Notes: generated from the letters alone by a model not told the origin. A stretch of 64,000 bases of DNA from Prinsepia uniflora (GCA_032719365.1 CM064872.1:60650296-60714295); one strand, 5' to 3'; numbered from the stretch's first letter, positions 35,578 through 48,049 are shown. A program made the numbers and translations.

Positions 35578-38500
35578 TGTAACGCCCCGGAAATTCAGAA
35601 AATGTAATTTTGTAACATAATGAATAAATGACGTTTTTACCCTTGTGAATAGTATGGTCAAATTGTTGACTTTTTGATTGGTGAATCAAACAGATGTTGA
35701 CCGATGACCGTGACGTAGTTCGGGACGTCACGAGTCCATAGACAGGTGGCACGCCCAATTCCGACAATCTGGGAAAAAGTTATGACGTTCGGAAGGCCAA
35801 GGGCATTTTCGTAATTTGGACAAAAAGGGGGAAAATGTTGACTTTTTGTTTGACAACCAATTTTCACACGATTCGAAGACCGTTAGGTAGGTCTCGATGC
35901 TCGGAGTACAACGACAGGCGGCACGTCGAAAACGGAGTTCGGATACGAACGTTATGGGTCACGGAAGGCTAGGGGCAAAATGGTAATTTGTCCAACCAAG
36001 GGCAAAATGGTCTTTTGGCCTTGATCAGACTTGTCTTTTGTCTGATTCTCACCCGAGGAAACAAGGAATCGGGTCTTAAGGGAGAACATAATCATATGGC
36101 TTTAGACATAATTCCCTAAATTGGGGTTTGTCCTAATCATACCAAATTAACACCAGATAACACCCAATTGTCTCAGCCTCATTGTGATTTGTGTAATTGA
36201 GAAACCGAATTGAGAGAAATTGAACTCGAGAGACTGAGAGGTGACAGGTGTAACCAGTTCGAAAATTTTTGAAATTAGGGGGAAATTCGAATTCGGATTT
36301 GGGAGCCAGGAGAAGAGAAATTGAGGATTACATTGAGTTGCTAGGATCAAAACGAACATCTTTGCAACAAAAACGAGAAGAAATCGTGTCGAATTGAGGA
36401 AGAACAGACGCTGCCATGGCTGCCAAAAATCGACCTTGAGTTCAGATACTTAGAGGTAAGCTCGTATGAAATTGATCATGGAAAATTGTTCCTTACACTC
36501 TCACGATGATAACCCTGTGAATTAATTGGAAAATCAGGGACGAAATTGTGAAACCCGTATCGAGGACCCGTTGAAGTTCGATCGTGAGTCGTGGAGTTTT
36601 GGAACCTAATTGAGGTAATTGAATTCAAAGAACTGAAATGAAGTTGGATTATATGAGATCAGTTGAAAGAACGAATCGATTTGAGGTCGAATTGATGGAG
36701 TTTGAATCGGATCCTATCGCGAGTATTCCAGCCCGTTTATCAGACAAACGGGCGAGAACGACGCACTGTAGCGTGTACTGTGCTAGGCGCGTGACTTTCA
36801 CGCGCAGCCGCTTGCGGCGGCGCGTGACGGCGTGTGGGGAGGATTCCGGCAAAGTGTTCAACATGAAACTTGATGTTCTCGATGATACGAACCTATCCAC
36901 GTTGGTTTCGGGTCAATCAGATATGGTTTCAGTGTAGTTCAGAGTACCCGACACGTTTAATTTATATTAAAATAATATTATAAAATTCCGACAATTAAGG
37001 GATTCTTATATGAGGATTATATGATAGTCTAGTAACCTTAAATCACTTTGTTTGACAGGCTGGAATATTCCCGGGACGTCGGAGGAAAACGAACAGCTCG
37101 AGGCTGAACAATCGGGACGGTGTGTGTGAGTGGACTTTTGGTTTTCTAACTGTGATGCATGCATATATGGTTTAAAATGCTTTATTATATGATTTTCTAT
37201 GATTTGACATGATTGATGTTTTGATTCGGTGATTTCTCGATTTTCTCGGTTTTATGATTATTATATTATTATATTTTAGCACGATTTTCGAGAAATCATG
37301 AAATTGGTTAAAAATGATATTGTGGGCGTAAGAACCCAAATAAATAATGATTTTGACTCGGATTTGGAGTTACATGTGAATTTGATGAATTTGATGATTT
37401 TTGGTATTCTCGTGATTTTGTGATTATTTTAATCAGTCTTTCGGGCACGTTTTACGAGGAACGTGCAAATGATATTTTGGGCTACGGCCCGGGATTGAAA
37501 ATGATATTTGGACTCGGATTATGAGTCAGGAGTTGTTTTCATGGATTTACGTGATCGTGGCAACTCGGGTTTATGGTTGCACGGATTTACGTGAAAATGT
37601 TATTTTGGGCTTGGGACCCAATGGAATTGTGTTTCTGATTGGATTTGTATTTCCATGTGATATGATGATATTGATGATTTCGGATTTATAAAGTAAATCG
37701 GAAATTTGGTTAATTTGGGGCTGAGACCCTATGTCGATATGTGATTTGATTTTCAATACAACTGTTTTTCTATGGTTTTTGTGATGATGATATGTTGCGG
37801 ATATTTAGGGCTTTCGGGAGAAAATATGTTTTTCCCCAGAGTGCACCCTGGAGATAACGCTCGCCTTCGGGATGGAAGTGTTTACCCCGAAGAGGTCACG
37901 TAGCATGATCTTTGTCGAGCAGCCGAGGGAGGCTTGACTCAGATCAGATGTGCTGGATATACATAGATCGATAAGTGATGTGTTCACTAGATCTGGATTG
38001 CCGGCTGGTGATGTGTTCACAGCGGCGGATGCTCGGATTTTGAGCGGTCCTTGAGCCTGTTGATATGCACGCGTTGCAGGGATAAACGTGACTCTAAGCA
38101 ACAAGATATGGAAATAAGTCCCGTGGTTTTGTGGGAATTGTTTTGATTGATCCACTGAACATATTTAATTGATTTCTTATTATTACTCGTGTTTTATGAT
38201 ATGCATGCATGTTTGTGAAAATTGGAGGGTAAGAAATGTGTTTTGGTAAATGCATTTATCAAACTTTATTTTGTCCACTCACACCTTTATTGTTTTATGC
38301 ACCCTCCAGGCCAGTGCACAGGTACGAGGGCTAGAAACGAGGCAAGCGAGGCAAAAGAATAAATAGACCGTTGCGCACTCAGACACTCTACAGAGTAGGA
38401 ATTTGACCCCTATCTGTAATAGTACCTATGCTCTGTATTGTCTTTGACTAGTCAAACTTATGACGTCATTGGTCTGTAAAACTTAACTATCCCTTGTCTG

Positions 38501-38632
38501 ACAATATTTTTCGGGATTTGTTGTGTGATGTATGTATATAAGTTTGGTTACTTTCGGTAATTTTTAGTTATTGTCAGACGGGAGCGGGATTCATCACGAC
38601 TATCGAGGGATAATCGGGATGGGTCTTGTCAA
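35578..38632 (+). mobile_element. Solo LTR H1, 3055 bp, inserted at the polypurine tract of IIb
   Basis: It starts TGTAACGCCCCGG and ends GGTCTTGTCA. A perfect ACCTA duplication lies at 35573-35577 and 38633-38637. It belongs to the same family as N1. The 5' part has two tandem versions of a module holding the GACAGGYGGCACG phrase (about 35740 and 35906). Motifs: GTGAGTGGAC 37126-37135, GTCCACTCAC 38273-38282, hairpins such as GACTC/GAGTC at 37511-37527 and TGGG/CCCA at 37606-37620, and the terminal stem CTTGTCTGACA 38493-38503 with TGTCAGACGGG 38572-38582. Confidence 0.93.
35711..35730 (+). promoter_or_regulatory. TGACGT-N8-ACGTCA dyad in LTR H1
   Basis: Two inverted TGACGT half-sites are separated by 8 bp, followed by the conserved GACAGGTGGCACG phrase. 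The same dyad is at 9979-9998 (N1), 28490-28509 (C1) and 63550-63569 (H2), with decayed versions at 66-85 and 33601-33620. TGACG is the core bound by TGA-class bZIP factors in plants. Function here is inferred. Confidence 0.6.
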
Positions 38633-39258
38633 CCTACCCCCTTAAGGAATTTTGTTCCCAAAATTCGAATGAATCTCTCCAATAACCATGGAGATTGATT
38701 CTGCAGCGCTACCTCGGGTTTCACTTGAACCCTCGTTCACCTTGCGAAACCGTAATCACTTTTTTAATTTCTCGGCTCTTCCCGAGCGCTGCTACAATAT
38801 GGTGACTAATCCCAAGTCCTATACAAAATCGTGATTCCTTCCGAGTCCAAATCTAACATCCACAGTCCATGCCACTATCGACATATCTAGTCACCTAGCA
38901 AACACCGATGGGTAAACCACATCCAATTAAGGATCTCCCAACGCACACTAAACCATCAAACATGCATTCTGACTGAAGAATTCACTAAACCATCTCATCC
39001 AGTATCCAACTCGCCCATTCATGCTACATTTCTAGCCACAGCGCCCAAACACTATCAGGACCCACACAAGCCCAATGCGACCAAAGCGCAGTAATCAACA
39101 TCCAGCCCTCCAATCCAGGGTTAATTCCATCTTGAAATCTATCCAGAGATCTCATATACCCTCGTGTCTCGTCTCATCACCAGGCCGTGCACGGGGCTCG
39201 CGTCTTGGAGGCATGACGTGGAAACACAAATCAGTAACGCAATGCTCTAATACCAATT
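38633..39258 (-). mobile_element. Interior IIb of family D (626 bp), non-coding
   Basis: On the minus strand it runs from a good primer binding site (plus-strand GCTCTAATACCA, 39244-39255) to the polypurine tract, which starts here with ACCTACCCCCTTAAGG and was split from its LTR by H1. It is a sister of IIa. Two plus/minus frames around 39075-39385 have no recognisable product. Confidence 0.85.
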
Positions 39259-41407
39259 TGACAGGACCCGTCCCAAATGGACTTTGATAACCGTGCCCGG
39301 TCCTGCTCCCGTCTGATAAGTCAACTGAATGACCGGAATTACTCTCAGCACTTGTCAGACAAGGGATAAACATACTGATTTCCACTCATTCCTCCACCTT
39401 TCGATTAGCCCGATCTGCATGCCACGACCTAGAGGGTCATCAAAAACATAAAAGGTGTGAGTAAACAAAAATAACATCGTTTGAAAACACATTTCAAAAA
39501 TGAATTATTTTCCCCTCCAGTTATAAAATAGGCATGCATAGAGTAAAACATATGAACAACCGGCTTTCGAGCCAAATTACATAAAAAGCATCAAACCAGT
39601 CACAAGGACCATTGAAAACAGTACTCGTCACCAGTACTCAAATATCAAGCACAATAATCAAACAACACTACTCATAAGTGCACAATCAGTCACATAATCA
39701 CACCGGAACTACGTGTAGGCCCACTCGTTAACTATACTCACGCAACATCCGAGGCATGTCCAGGAACTACACTCGCATCATTCGGACACGAACCAGTGTC
39801 CACAATCACAAACACAATTTATACCACAAACACATATCATCACATCAAGTACCACACACATTTGACTCCAATCCCAAGTCAAATATCATCATCAAACCGG
39901 TCCTATGCCCAAATCATTAGTTTCGACCAAACCTTGATTGAAAACCAAGTCAAAACCATTTCGAAATCCCGGGCCTATGCCCAAATCATCATTTTCACCA
40001 TTTATTGTAAAACGTGCTCAAACTGATTAAATAATCCATAAAATCAACAAAAAAATCATATCGAATCATCACGTAATCATTTCAACTCAAATCATGAAAT
40101 CAATCATGTAAAACATTTAACTATGCATGCATAACAGTTTATAAAACAAACGTCCACTCACACACTGTCCAAGCTGCTCGATCCCAAGCTATAAGCTTTT
40201 CTGTAAATTCCAGAAATCACGAATCCTGTCAAGAACCACCACCAAGGGTCACTAACCCCTCACGTAATGTCATATTAAAATCCCATAATTTGCCAGGATC
40301 AAGATATGTATTTAAAACGAAATATAACACTTCGGACCCTCGAAACTATATCGAAACGGTGTCCAATCGACTTGAAACATGTTCCAAAATATTCTTAACA
40401 TCGAATAGATTAAAAGTCATGTTGACCGTACCTCGAAAACAATGACCACGAGCCCTCAAGCGGCGTCTGCTACAGTGCCCAGATTACGATTCATCGTTCT
40501 CGCCCGTTTTCTACAAAACGGGTCCTTCGACCCGCGTGTTCAACCCGGTCCAATTTCAGTCAATTTCTATAATTTATTCATCCAAATTCATCTAATCAAT
40601 TCCAATCAAAGATTCATAACCTCAGTTACACGAAGTCTTACCTCTGATCCAATAACCCGAACTTGAATTTCGGCCAAGGTTCCAAATGTTCAAACCCATC
40701 CTTTCTGTAACCAATTCTATATGGTAATCACTCCATCCTACCCGTCAAAAGCCAAAGAACACAGTTCTCAACTCAATTTTACGAGTTCAATGTTCAAAAT
40801 CAAGATTCGATTTCTTGAATTTCAAGGTTCTGAGTTTCGGGTTTATTTCCTTCTCTCGGGTTCCTTCTTCTCGTTTTCTTTCGATTTCCATCTTATTTTT
40901 CACTCTTAATTCTACTCAAGGTCTCAGGTTTGTTTCTGTCTCTCGAATGGGTGTTGTAAAGATCAATCTCCAGGTGATCAATTCAAATTATGGTTTTGTT
41001 CTTTTCTTTCTTTTAATTTACACACACCTACACACACCACATACACACACGGGGCCACAGTGCCACTAATTTGAAGGTGAAAGTGACAGATGTCACACAG
41101 CCAATGGGGTGAGTCACCCCCCCCCCCCCAATGACTCAGAAAAACACTGAAGGCCAACATGCCCTCGAGTCAAAAATTACAGAAATACCTCTGCCTTCTC
41201 AAACCCGTAACTTCCACATCCGGACTACGATTTCGACATGCCACCTATCTACGAACTCAGTGTCTCGAGACCTACATAACGGTCCTTACGAGAAGTCCAA
41301 AAAGCATCCCTATCAAAAAGTCAACTTTTACCCCATAAACCAAGGGTAAAATCGTCATTTTACATACAACTTTCAATTTACATTTCTCGAATTTTCGGGA
41401 CATTACA
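39259..41407 (-). repeat. LTR D1, most complete D copy (2149 bp)
   Basis: Plus-strand ends are TGACAGGACCCGTCCC and GGGACATTACA. The left neighbour is the primer binding site of IIb. The right neighbour, at 41408, is the polypurine-type end of the E interior. Motifs: GTGAGTAAAC 39457-39466, GTCCACTCAC 40152-40161, terminal stem 39308-39318 with 39353-39363. A run of 13 C lies at 41117-41129, where sister copies have about four. Solo LTR G (60531-62506) ends almost identically and belongs to this family. Confidence 0.9.
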
Positions 41408-43887
41408 AGCCACCCCGTTACGTTCTTTCATCGGGATTCAAAAAATTTGTTATCAAAAACCAACTAACCCAAAAAAAAAATTATACGAATCATTACCTAA
41501 GTCATAACCATCAGCATTAATGGTAATCAATCATCATTACTTGAAATCAATGGTGGTTTAACTAGCACTATTTATCAGTGCCCAGATATTAATCACAAAA
41601 TCGCAATATCAATACTATACGTAGGCCAGATCAGGGATTGCACTTACGCGATGACCAGATGCGTACCCGTGTCTACAATAAAAAAAAAACCACACATTAT
41701 TTCCTCTACATATAATATCCACTAATGTACAAAAATCTCATTCCATGTGTCTCAAAGTATCACATGTCTTTATATATATACTATCCAGAAATTGAACTCA
41801 ACATCGCTTAGCCAGGCCAACAATTACTCAATACCTTTAGATATATTTGACATTCAATTACCTAATTTAAGTTGAGCCTCTATCAGTCAAACAAAACGGA
41901 CTACTAACTCAAATCCGCGTTACTATAATCAACAACACAAGGCTCAACTTGTACTTCAATCATACCCATCAAACTCTCGACAACTTCATCACTCCTCAAG
42001 GTGGAAGTCAAAAACCACCTATATTCCAATCTCATAATTGCAAACCATGGTGTGTGGAACCATGTCAACAATAACGATCCTCATAGAATTTCATATCACG
42101 AATACCGAAAATTCACGTATCCATATCGTACCTCAAAATCACAAACCAAACCCATATTTCAAATCCTCAAGTAACTGGGCCTCACATTTCCAAATCCTTA
42201 GATGTGAGGCCAAAAGAACTCACTTAGTTGCAATCATAAGAATAAAAAAAAAATTAAACTTAATCATGTAACCAGCTAATATGTAGTACATAGGTACTAT
42301 TCTTAATAACTGAGTTGCGAGAAGCAATTCGAAAATGATTCTATGTAATGTCCTAGTCACATTCAAGCACACATCACAATGATAATGATAACCCACACGT
42401 TATGTCATACCAAGCAACAAGTAATACTAAGTTAACACCGTTATCCTAAAGTCCATACCATAAGTACAATTATCAAATACAATCTCATAACTAAGTTGAA
42501 TATCAGTTTCTACTCAGCTTCAAATTTACTCCTCAAATCTAAACATTACCGAACTTGAGTTCATTCCGAACTCCCATTCGTTACATAAGACCATAACCAA
42601 CATGTTCACTTCCCAACTTTCGTCAAAGTTCTCAATACCTTTATTTTTTTTCTCATCTATGAGTTCTGGATTGGTATCCAAATGACGACACTAACATTCT
42701 TTTTCAAGCATACCCTAATGTCACCATTTTTCATTCCCGAATTAGACATAAGAATTCTAACATGACAAGAGAACACTTGTTTCCTATTTCATTATCTCAT
42801 TTGTCTCAAATCTGTACAAATAGTTACTCATCTCTCCAATTCTTTCGATAATCATCCAACTACCACTTGAACACCGATGTCCTGTTACATCAGAAGTTTC
42901 TATATCACCAAACCTCACCAAGAGGGCTCTTAGAGTAATGCCAATGCTAACCATTCACCTTAACCTTCCAACAATTCCATAATTCTCAAGAATTTGGTGG
43001 TCTTATTAGATTGATCAAATACTTCCTTGAATTCCAATTAAACACATTCCATGTTACAACTTCACGTAGTTGACTTGACTTATCAATTGATCTCCAATCC
43101 TCAAGATCGAACATTAGTCATAGTATCAATGCTATGTGTAGGAACTCGAAATCCTCACATATGAGTACATCCCTGAAATTAACGACATCTGAGCGATGTC
43201 ATAATCCAACACTCTCGAGACTGAGTCTTTCACGGAGCTACACATCTCCTGGAAAGCGTAATCGTAACCTCTCTAGAGTCACCACACATCTGGAGGAAAA
43301 TAGAAACACACTAAATGATAGTTCATGTGGAATACAGTCATCAAATCCAATGAACCCATCTTCATAAACATTTATGCTTGAGTCAAAACATTTCAACGGG
43401 GTCTGAGTTCAAACATAGCTTTTCTAGAGACAATTTCCACAATCCATCAAGAAATAGTGTCCAAAAATCATTTACTAAACTAGACTCCATCAAATCATGT
43501 CAGGTTATATCCACTCATTACTCAATTCATTCAAATCAAATCATGAAATAAATATCCGAACACAAATAGTGATACATAAAATATACCAAATCCTCAATTC
43601 TTACTACCAAATCTTTGAGTACTTAGAGGATGGAATGCCATTTTACTCCCTTAAGATGTTATCCGCTTCACACATTTCTTTAAACATCCAACTAACATAC
43701 ATCTCATCAATTAAGAGGTCAATACGATATACATATCACCGATCCAATCTTCCATTCCAGCTCAGCGATAAGATAATCTTGTTTACAAGGTACAACCATA
43801 GTCATACATTGAAGCCACAGCAACCAATCTCCATGTTGCACAAATCAAGGATCATGAGGCCATAACAACCATCACCCACTTGTAAAT

Positions 43888-46800
43888 CACTACAAGAAAA
43901 AATGGATTCAACAACGAAACAATACGCAATGACCTAAATTTCCTTACCTATAGTAACAATAGGAAACAGCTTGCTTAATCTTGAAATAATTCACGCGGGG
44001 AACAATTGGCGCTTTGATATTTGGAAGTTATTGCCAATCCAGTGAGTGCGGGAAACTTGCCGCCGTGATGAAAAATTTATAGGCAACGAATTGTCTAAGG
44101 GTTGCAAATTATTTAATGTAAGAACAAAAATTGTTGCTGAAAGACAACAAATGTTTTTCAGTAGGTAACAACTCTTAAGAGATAATGGGCAAGGATTTGT
44201 CTTTGTTGTGTAAAAGAAAAGTAACAGAAGTTGTGAAATAAAGCAACAACTAGTAGGGGTATTTTGGGTATTTTGGGTATTTTAATTTAAGGTAATCAAA
44301 TTGAGTAGTTCACAAACTCAATTTCGGGAGAGTCACAGACAAAGGTTTGCAATCCCAAACCCCAGGCTGAATAAATGAAATCTCCCAAATAGTATCTTCT
44401 CTTCTCTCTTGCAATTCTAAAATCGAATTGAAATGTACAAATTTCAACTAGGTGGCAAATGGTTTGGCTGATGTGGGTGCTTCTGCTAGTCTAGGTTTGG
44501 TTTCGTTCTGCACCCCCTGATGGACTCTTGTTGTGTGTGGAGCCAGATAATTTGGGTGCTGCCCTTGTCTTGTTCTTTTCTTTCTTTTTTCGATTATTCA
44601 CCAGAAAACATCTCTCAATCCTCTGAAATACCCTAGACCATTGCCTTAGCCATCTCCAAAAGTACCCAAACCGAAAAGGACTTGCTAGCTTATTTCATGT
44701 TCTACCCGAGGCCGGGACCTGCACACGGAAAAGGTACAAATTATCCTTTTTTTTGTTTAATATATTTTCTAATTATGTTTCATCTATATCAACCACGATG
44801 GTCATCTCCTACTACCAAGACAACCCATCGGCTGGTTTTGAATGCTCTCTGCCTGCTGAGGTATGAATCTTCCATAAATCTAAGTTCCTTTGGTTGAATA
44901 ATGTTCTTCAAAAGCTTAGTTCATTTATCTTGTTTTTTGTTTTCTTTTTTGTTTAGTCTTCATAGTTGATGCCATATATACTATGGAGCTCAGTTAGGTA
45001 AATGGTTGGGTAGATGTCAAATATATTATGGAGCTTGGTTAATTCATTACTCGTTTGGGGTGGTTGTTCCCCAGCAATGACATTGGCTCTTTCTACCAAT
45101 GGTTCAACATATTGAACAAGTTAGTTGAATTTGATTCTATCGTCATATCTGATAACCTTTAATTACTGAATCAATTATGATTTTCCAATTAAAGTTTATG
45201 GTTCGGTCCAGTTATTTCTAAGTTGCAAGACAAGCTAAATTAAGTTATCAATTGAATTTGCTCCGGATTTCTAATTGCTAGTATTTTTTATCTCATTGTG
45301 TCGCATTCTGTAGAAGAACAGAAAGTTAGGTTGCATTTGTGATCTTTGCAGAGGACCTGAGATGAGGATGGTGTATTATAGACTATAGTTTCTGGACTAG
45401 TTTAATCTGTTTATGCCCTTATTGGGATTTGTTGAACTTAGGATCTCATGGTGTCAAGTATACAGAATGTTCAATAGTTCTTCCCTTTCCCTTATCATAT
45501 TTACTTTTGACACAGTGAAATTACATTGTAATGGAATACTCTAGAAAATGTTGATATCTCCATTCCTGTGATTGCGTATTTTTATACTAATACATGGGCA
45601 GTGAACTTTTTCCTTATACTCATGATGCTACTCACACTTCAAGTTAATGACATAATTACTAGTTATGGACTTCGATGACTTTTTTGGGGGAGCAGATACA
45701 GTGCATGGAGGAAAATGATGAATCATTGAGGGAGAGAAGTATAAGGTTCTACAAAGGATGCCGAAAATACTCGTAAGTCTATTATATATGGATTTATTTT
45801 TTAATGTCATTCTTCTTGAAAATAGACTTGGACAGAATATTAGAGTTTTCCAATTGTTGTGTGGTCAATTGCATTTATGATGATGTGAAATGTTAATTTC
45901 ATGTGAATATTTATTTCTTATAATGGATGAGAACTCATGCACTGGTATGTTATGATGGGTGGAGAAATGTTCCAAAGGCTACTAAGATGTTGCAGAAGAC
46001 TTTGCTGGTACTAACTTATTTTAATGATTTCTCACTTTTATTATGATGAATTGAAGAACTTATTACCTCTAACTATTAATTTGTGTTTTCATATAGGTTA
46101 AATTTGATTTGGACATGAACGATAATATTGTTGCTGATTATATTGATGAAAAGATGAGCCTTAAATTGTGGCTGTTGTAATTAGGAAATTGTGATTAATA
46201 GAATTGAATTTTTTTCTCCCATATTTTCTTCTTTCTGTAAATTCTGGATTTTCAGATTTTCAAAGTAACACTTGCCTTAAACTTAATTCAATCGAATGTT
46301 GATTCCATGAATTCTTTCAATTGCCTTTACAACTCACTTAGTTTTTCTTTTTTTGGTTTAAAGGATCACAAGCTCCCATCTTTCATGGATAATTGGGGTG
46401 ATGTACACCAAGCTAAAAACAAGCAATGGATCAATGAGACAGCCAAGACAAAACATGTAGGTCAACAATGAACAAAATGAGCTAGATTTTACCATTTAAT
46501 TTTACTTGGTTTGCTGTAATCTGTTTCTTGGTGTTTGCTGTTTTCTGTTTCTGGAAGAATAATGCTGAAATAAGCAATTGGGTGTTTTCTGTTTGCTGTT
46601 TTCTGTTTGCTATTTGCTGTTTTCTATTTCTGGAGGAATAATACTGTTTTCTAGCTACTGCTGTGTTTTTTTTTTCCTGCTATTGGTTTTCCCTTGCTAC
46701 TGCGTTCTTATTCTACTGTCTTGAAATAATGTTGAAGCAATGAACAAAATAAGCAAGAATGAGCAATAATGCTCAAATAATTTTTGTGCTGTTTGGTTTT

Positions 46801-48049
46801 ATATTGTAGGAAAAAAATGAGCAAGAAAGATAAATTTAAAGCAAGTTTAGTTCAGGAGGCACCTGAAGGCACTCCACTTGATTCTATAGATTTACCATTT
46901 GAATCAGAAGTTCAGATAATAGTAGAGGACCTTAGTAGGAAAAGTAGGACAGTTCGTGGCTTAGGTGCATTTCCTTGCATGAAAACATCGAGTGTTCAAA
47001 ATTCTGGGCCTTCTATGGATCAATGGAATGCACTAAAAGAGCAGTTCAAAAAGATTGCAGGTGTATTCAAAAGGAGAATGAACAACTAAAGACTGAGTTA
47101 GAGGCTATCAAAGGATCCCAAGGCAAAAATAATGGGGAGTCCTTTGCACAACAACATCAAGAACACCCACTAAAAGATAGTGCATTTGAGAACATGGCAC
47201 ATGAAGATTTGGGTGACTATTGTGAGGAAAAGTGCGAAGAAGAGTATGCATGGTGAAGATTTGAGGGTATTTTGCTAACCAAAGATCACTTCATTACGAC
47301 TTTGTTCCTTCTAGACCCTTGAATGTTTTTTTTTTTTTGCTTAACACTAGTACTCTTGTTTCTCATGGTTAACACCTAACTTAGGCATTGGCATCCATAT
47401 ATAGTGTTCAATCTTTTTTATTACTTTGTATGTGTAAAAAGGTTTGAATATTTCATACTTACAATTACAATGTCTACTTTGATGTAATCTAACATGGTTG
47501 AAAATTTGATGAATGTGAAGAATGTCTTTGGTTAGGTTATGGATTTGATCTGTCATTAATTTAACTGTTCCACTTTATTGCTAGCATCCACCATAACAAT
47601 ATTAATTTGACTCCTCCTTGAACAATGACAAGAAAGTTGTTGGCAAAAATTACTACCAACTACTTTGAACGTTATTGCCAATGTACGAAGACATCACCTC
47701 ATTTTTCCCTTGCATTGTCGATCTGAAACAACTTACACGTGTTAAATATTATGAGAAACAACATGACTAGTTTTTGCCTAAGAATATTAGCAACGTGTTA
47801 TTCACTTGTCTTTTCTGTTTTGCAACGACTTGAATGGTTCTTTCCAAAGATGATAGGCAACAACTTGTAACATCCTTGCGTTTCCATTTCGCAATAACTT
47901 TGAAATTTTGTTGCTTATTACATAATACCACGATGATAAGGCAACAACACTGGCAACAAAATTTTTTTGTTGCCTATAATTTTATGCTACGTCTTCTGAC
48001 TTTTAGAAACAACTTAACATTGTTGCTGAATCCATGTTTTCTTGTAGTG
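43888..48049 (+). mobile_element. CACTA (En/Spm-type) DNA transposon, 4162 bp
   Basis: Terminal inverted repeats of 28 bp start CACTACAAGAAAA (43888-43915) and end with its complement (48022-48049), with 26 of 28 positions matching. The 3-bp duplication AAT lies at 43885-43887 and 48050-48052, as expected for CACTA elements. Both subterminal zones are rich in GGCAACAA/TTGTTGCC motifs in both orientations (43910-44260 and 47635-48025), typical binding sites for an accessory TNPA protein. A TNPA-like gene occupies 45690-47256. No TNPD transposase was seen, so it would depend on transposase from elsewhere. Confidence 0.95.
45690..47256 (+). pseudogene. TNPA-like CACTA accessory gene (plant Transposase_24 type), frameshifted
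   Basis: Several exon-like blocks with plausible splice sites can be read. They are about 45696-45772; one ending 46007 with YDGWRNVPKATKMLQ; 46097-46180 (VKFDLDMN...); 46364-46456 with a tryptophan-rich stretch; and 46810-47256. The last has a lysine-rich start, VRGLGAF near 46955 and a coiled-coil tail (ENEQLKTELEAI). This order, a WRxVPK block, then KFDLD, then RGLG, then a leucine/glutamate coil, is what I know of the plant En/Spm-like Transposase_24 family, whose members bind subterminal repeats. The coil is in a different frame from the RGLG part, with the switch near 47055-47075, so the gene carries a frameshift or an unrecognised splice. The N-terminal exons are unclear, perhaps from 44682. 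Confidence 0.65.

Noticed and set aside
41117..41129. Run of 13 C as a structural signal
   Set aside because: Sister LTRs have about four C at the same place between GAGTCA and TGACTC. Homopolymer slippage or a sequencing artefact is enough to explain it.
43497..43865. 122-residue plus-strand frame
   Set aside because: It is antisense to the E interior, with no recognisable motif and composition like the AT-rich surroundings.
44250..45650. Captured host gene fragment in the CACTA element
   Set aside because: Some exon-like stretches occur, but no recognisable host protein could be read. They may be upstream exons of the TNPA-like gene.
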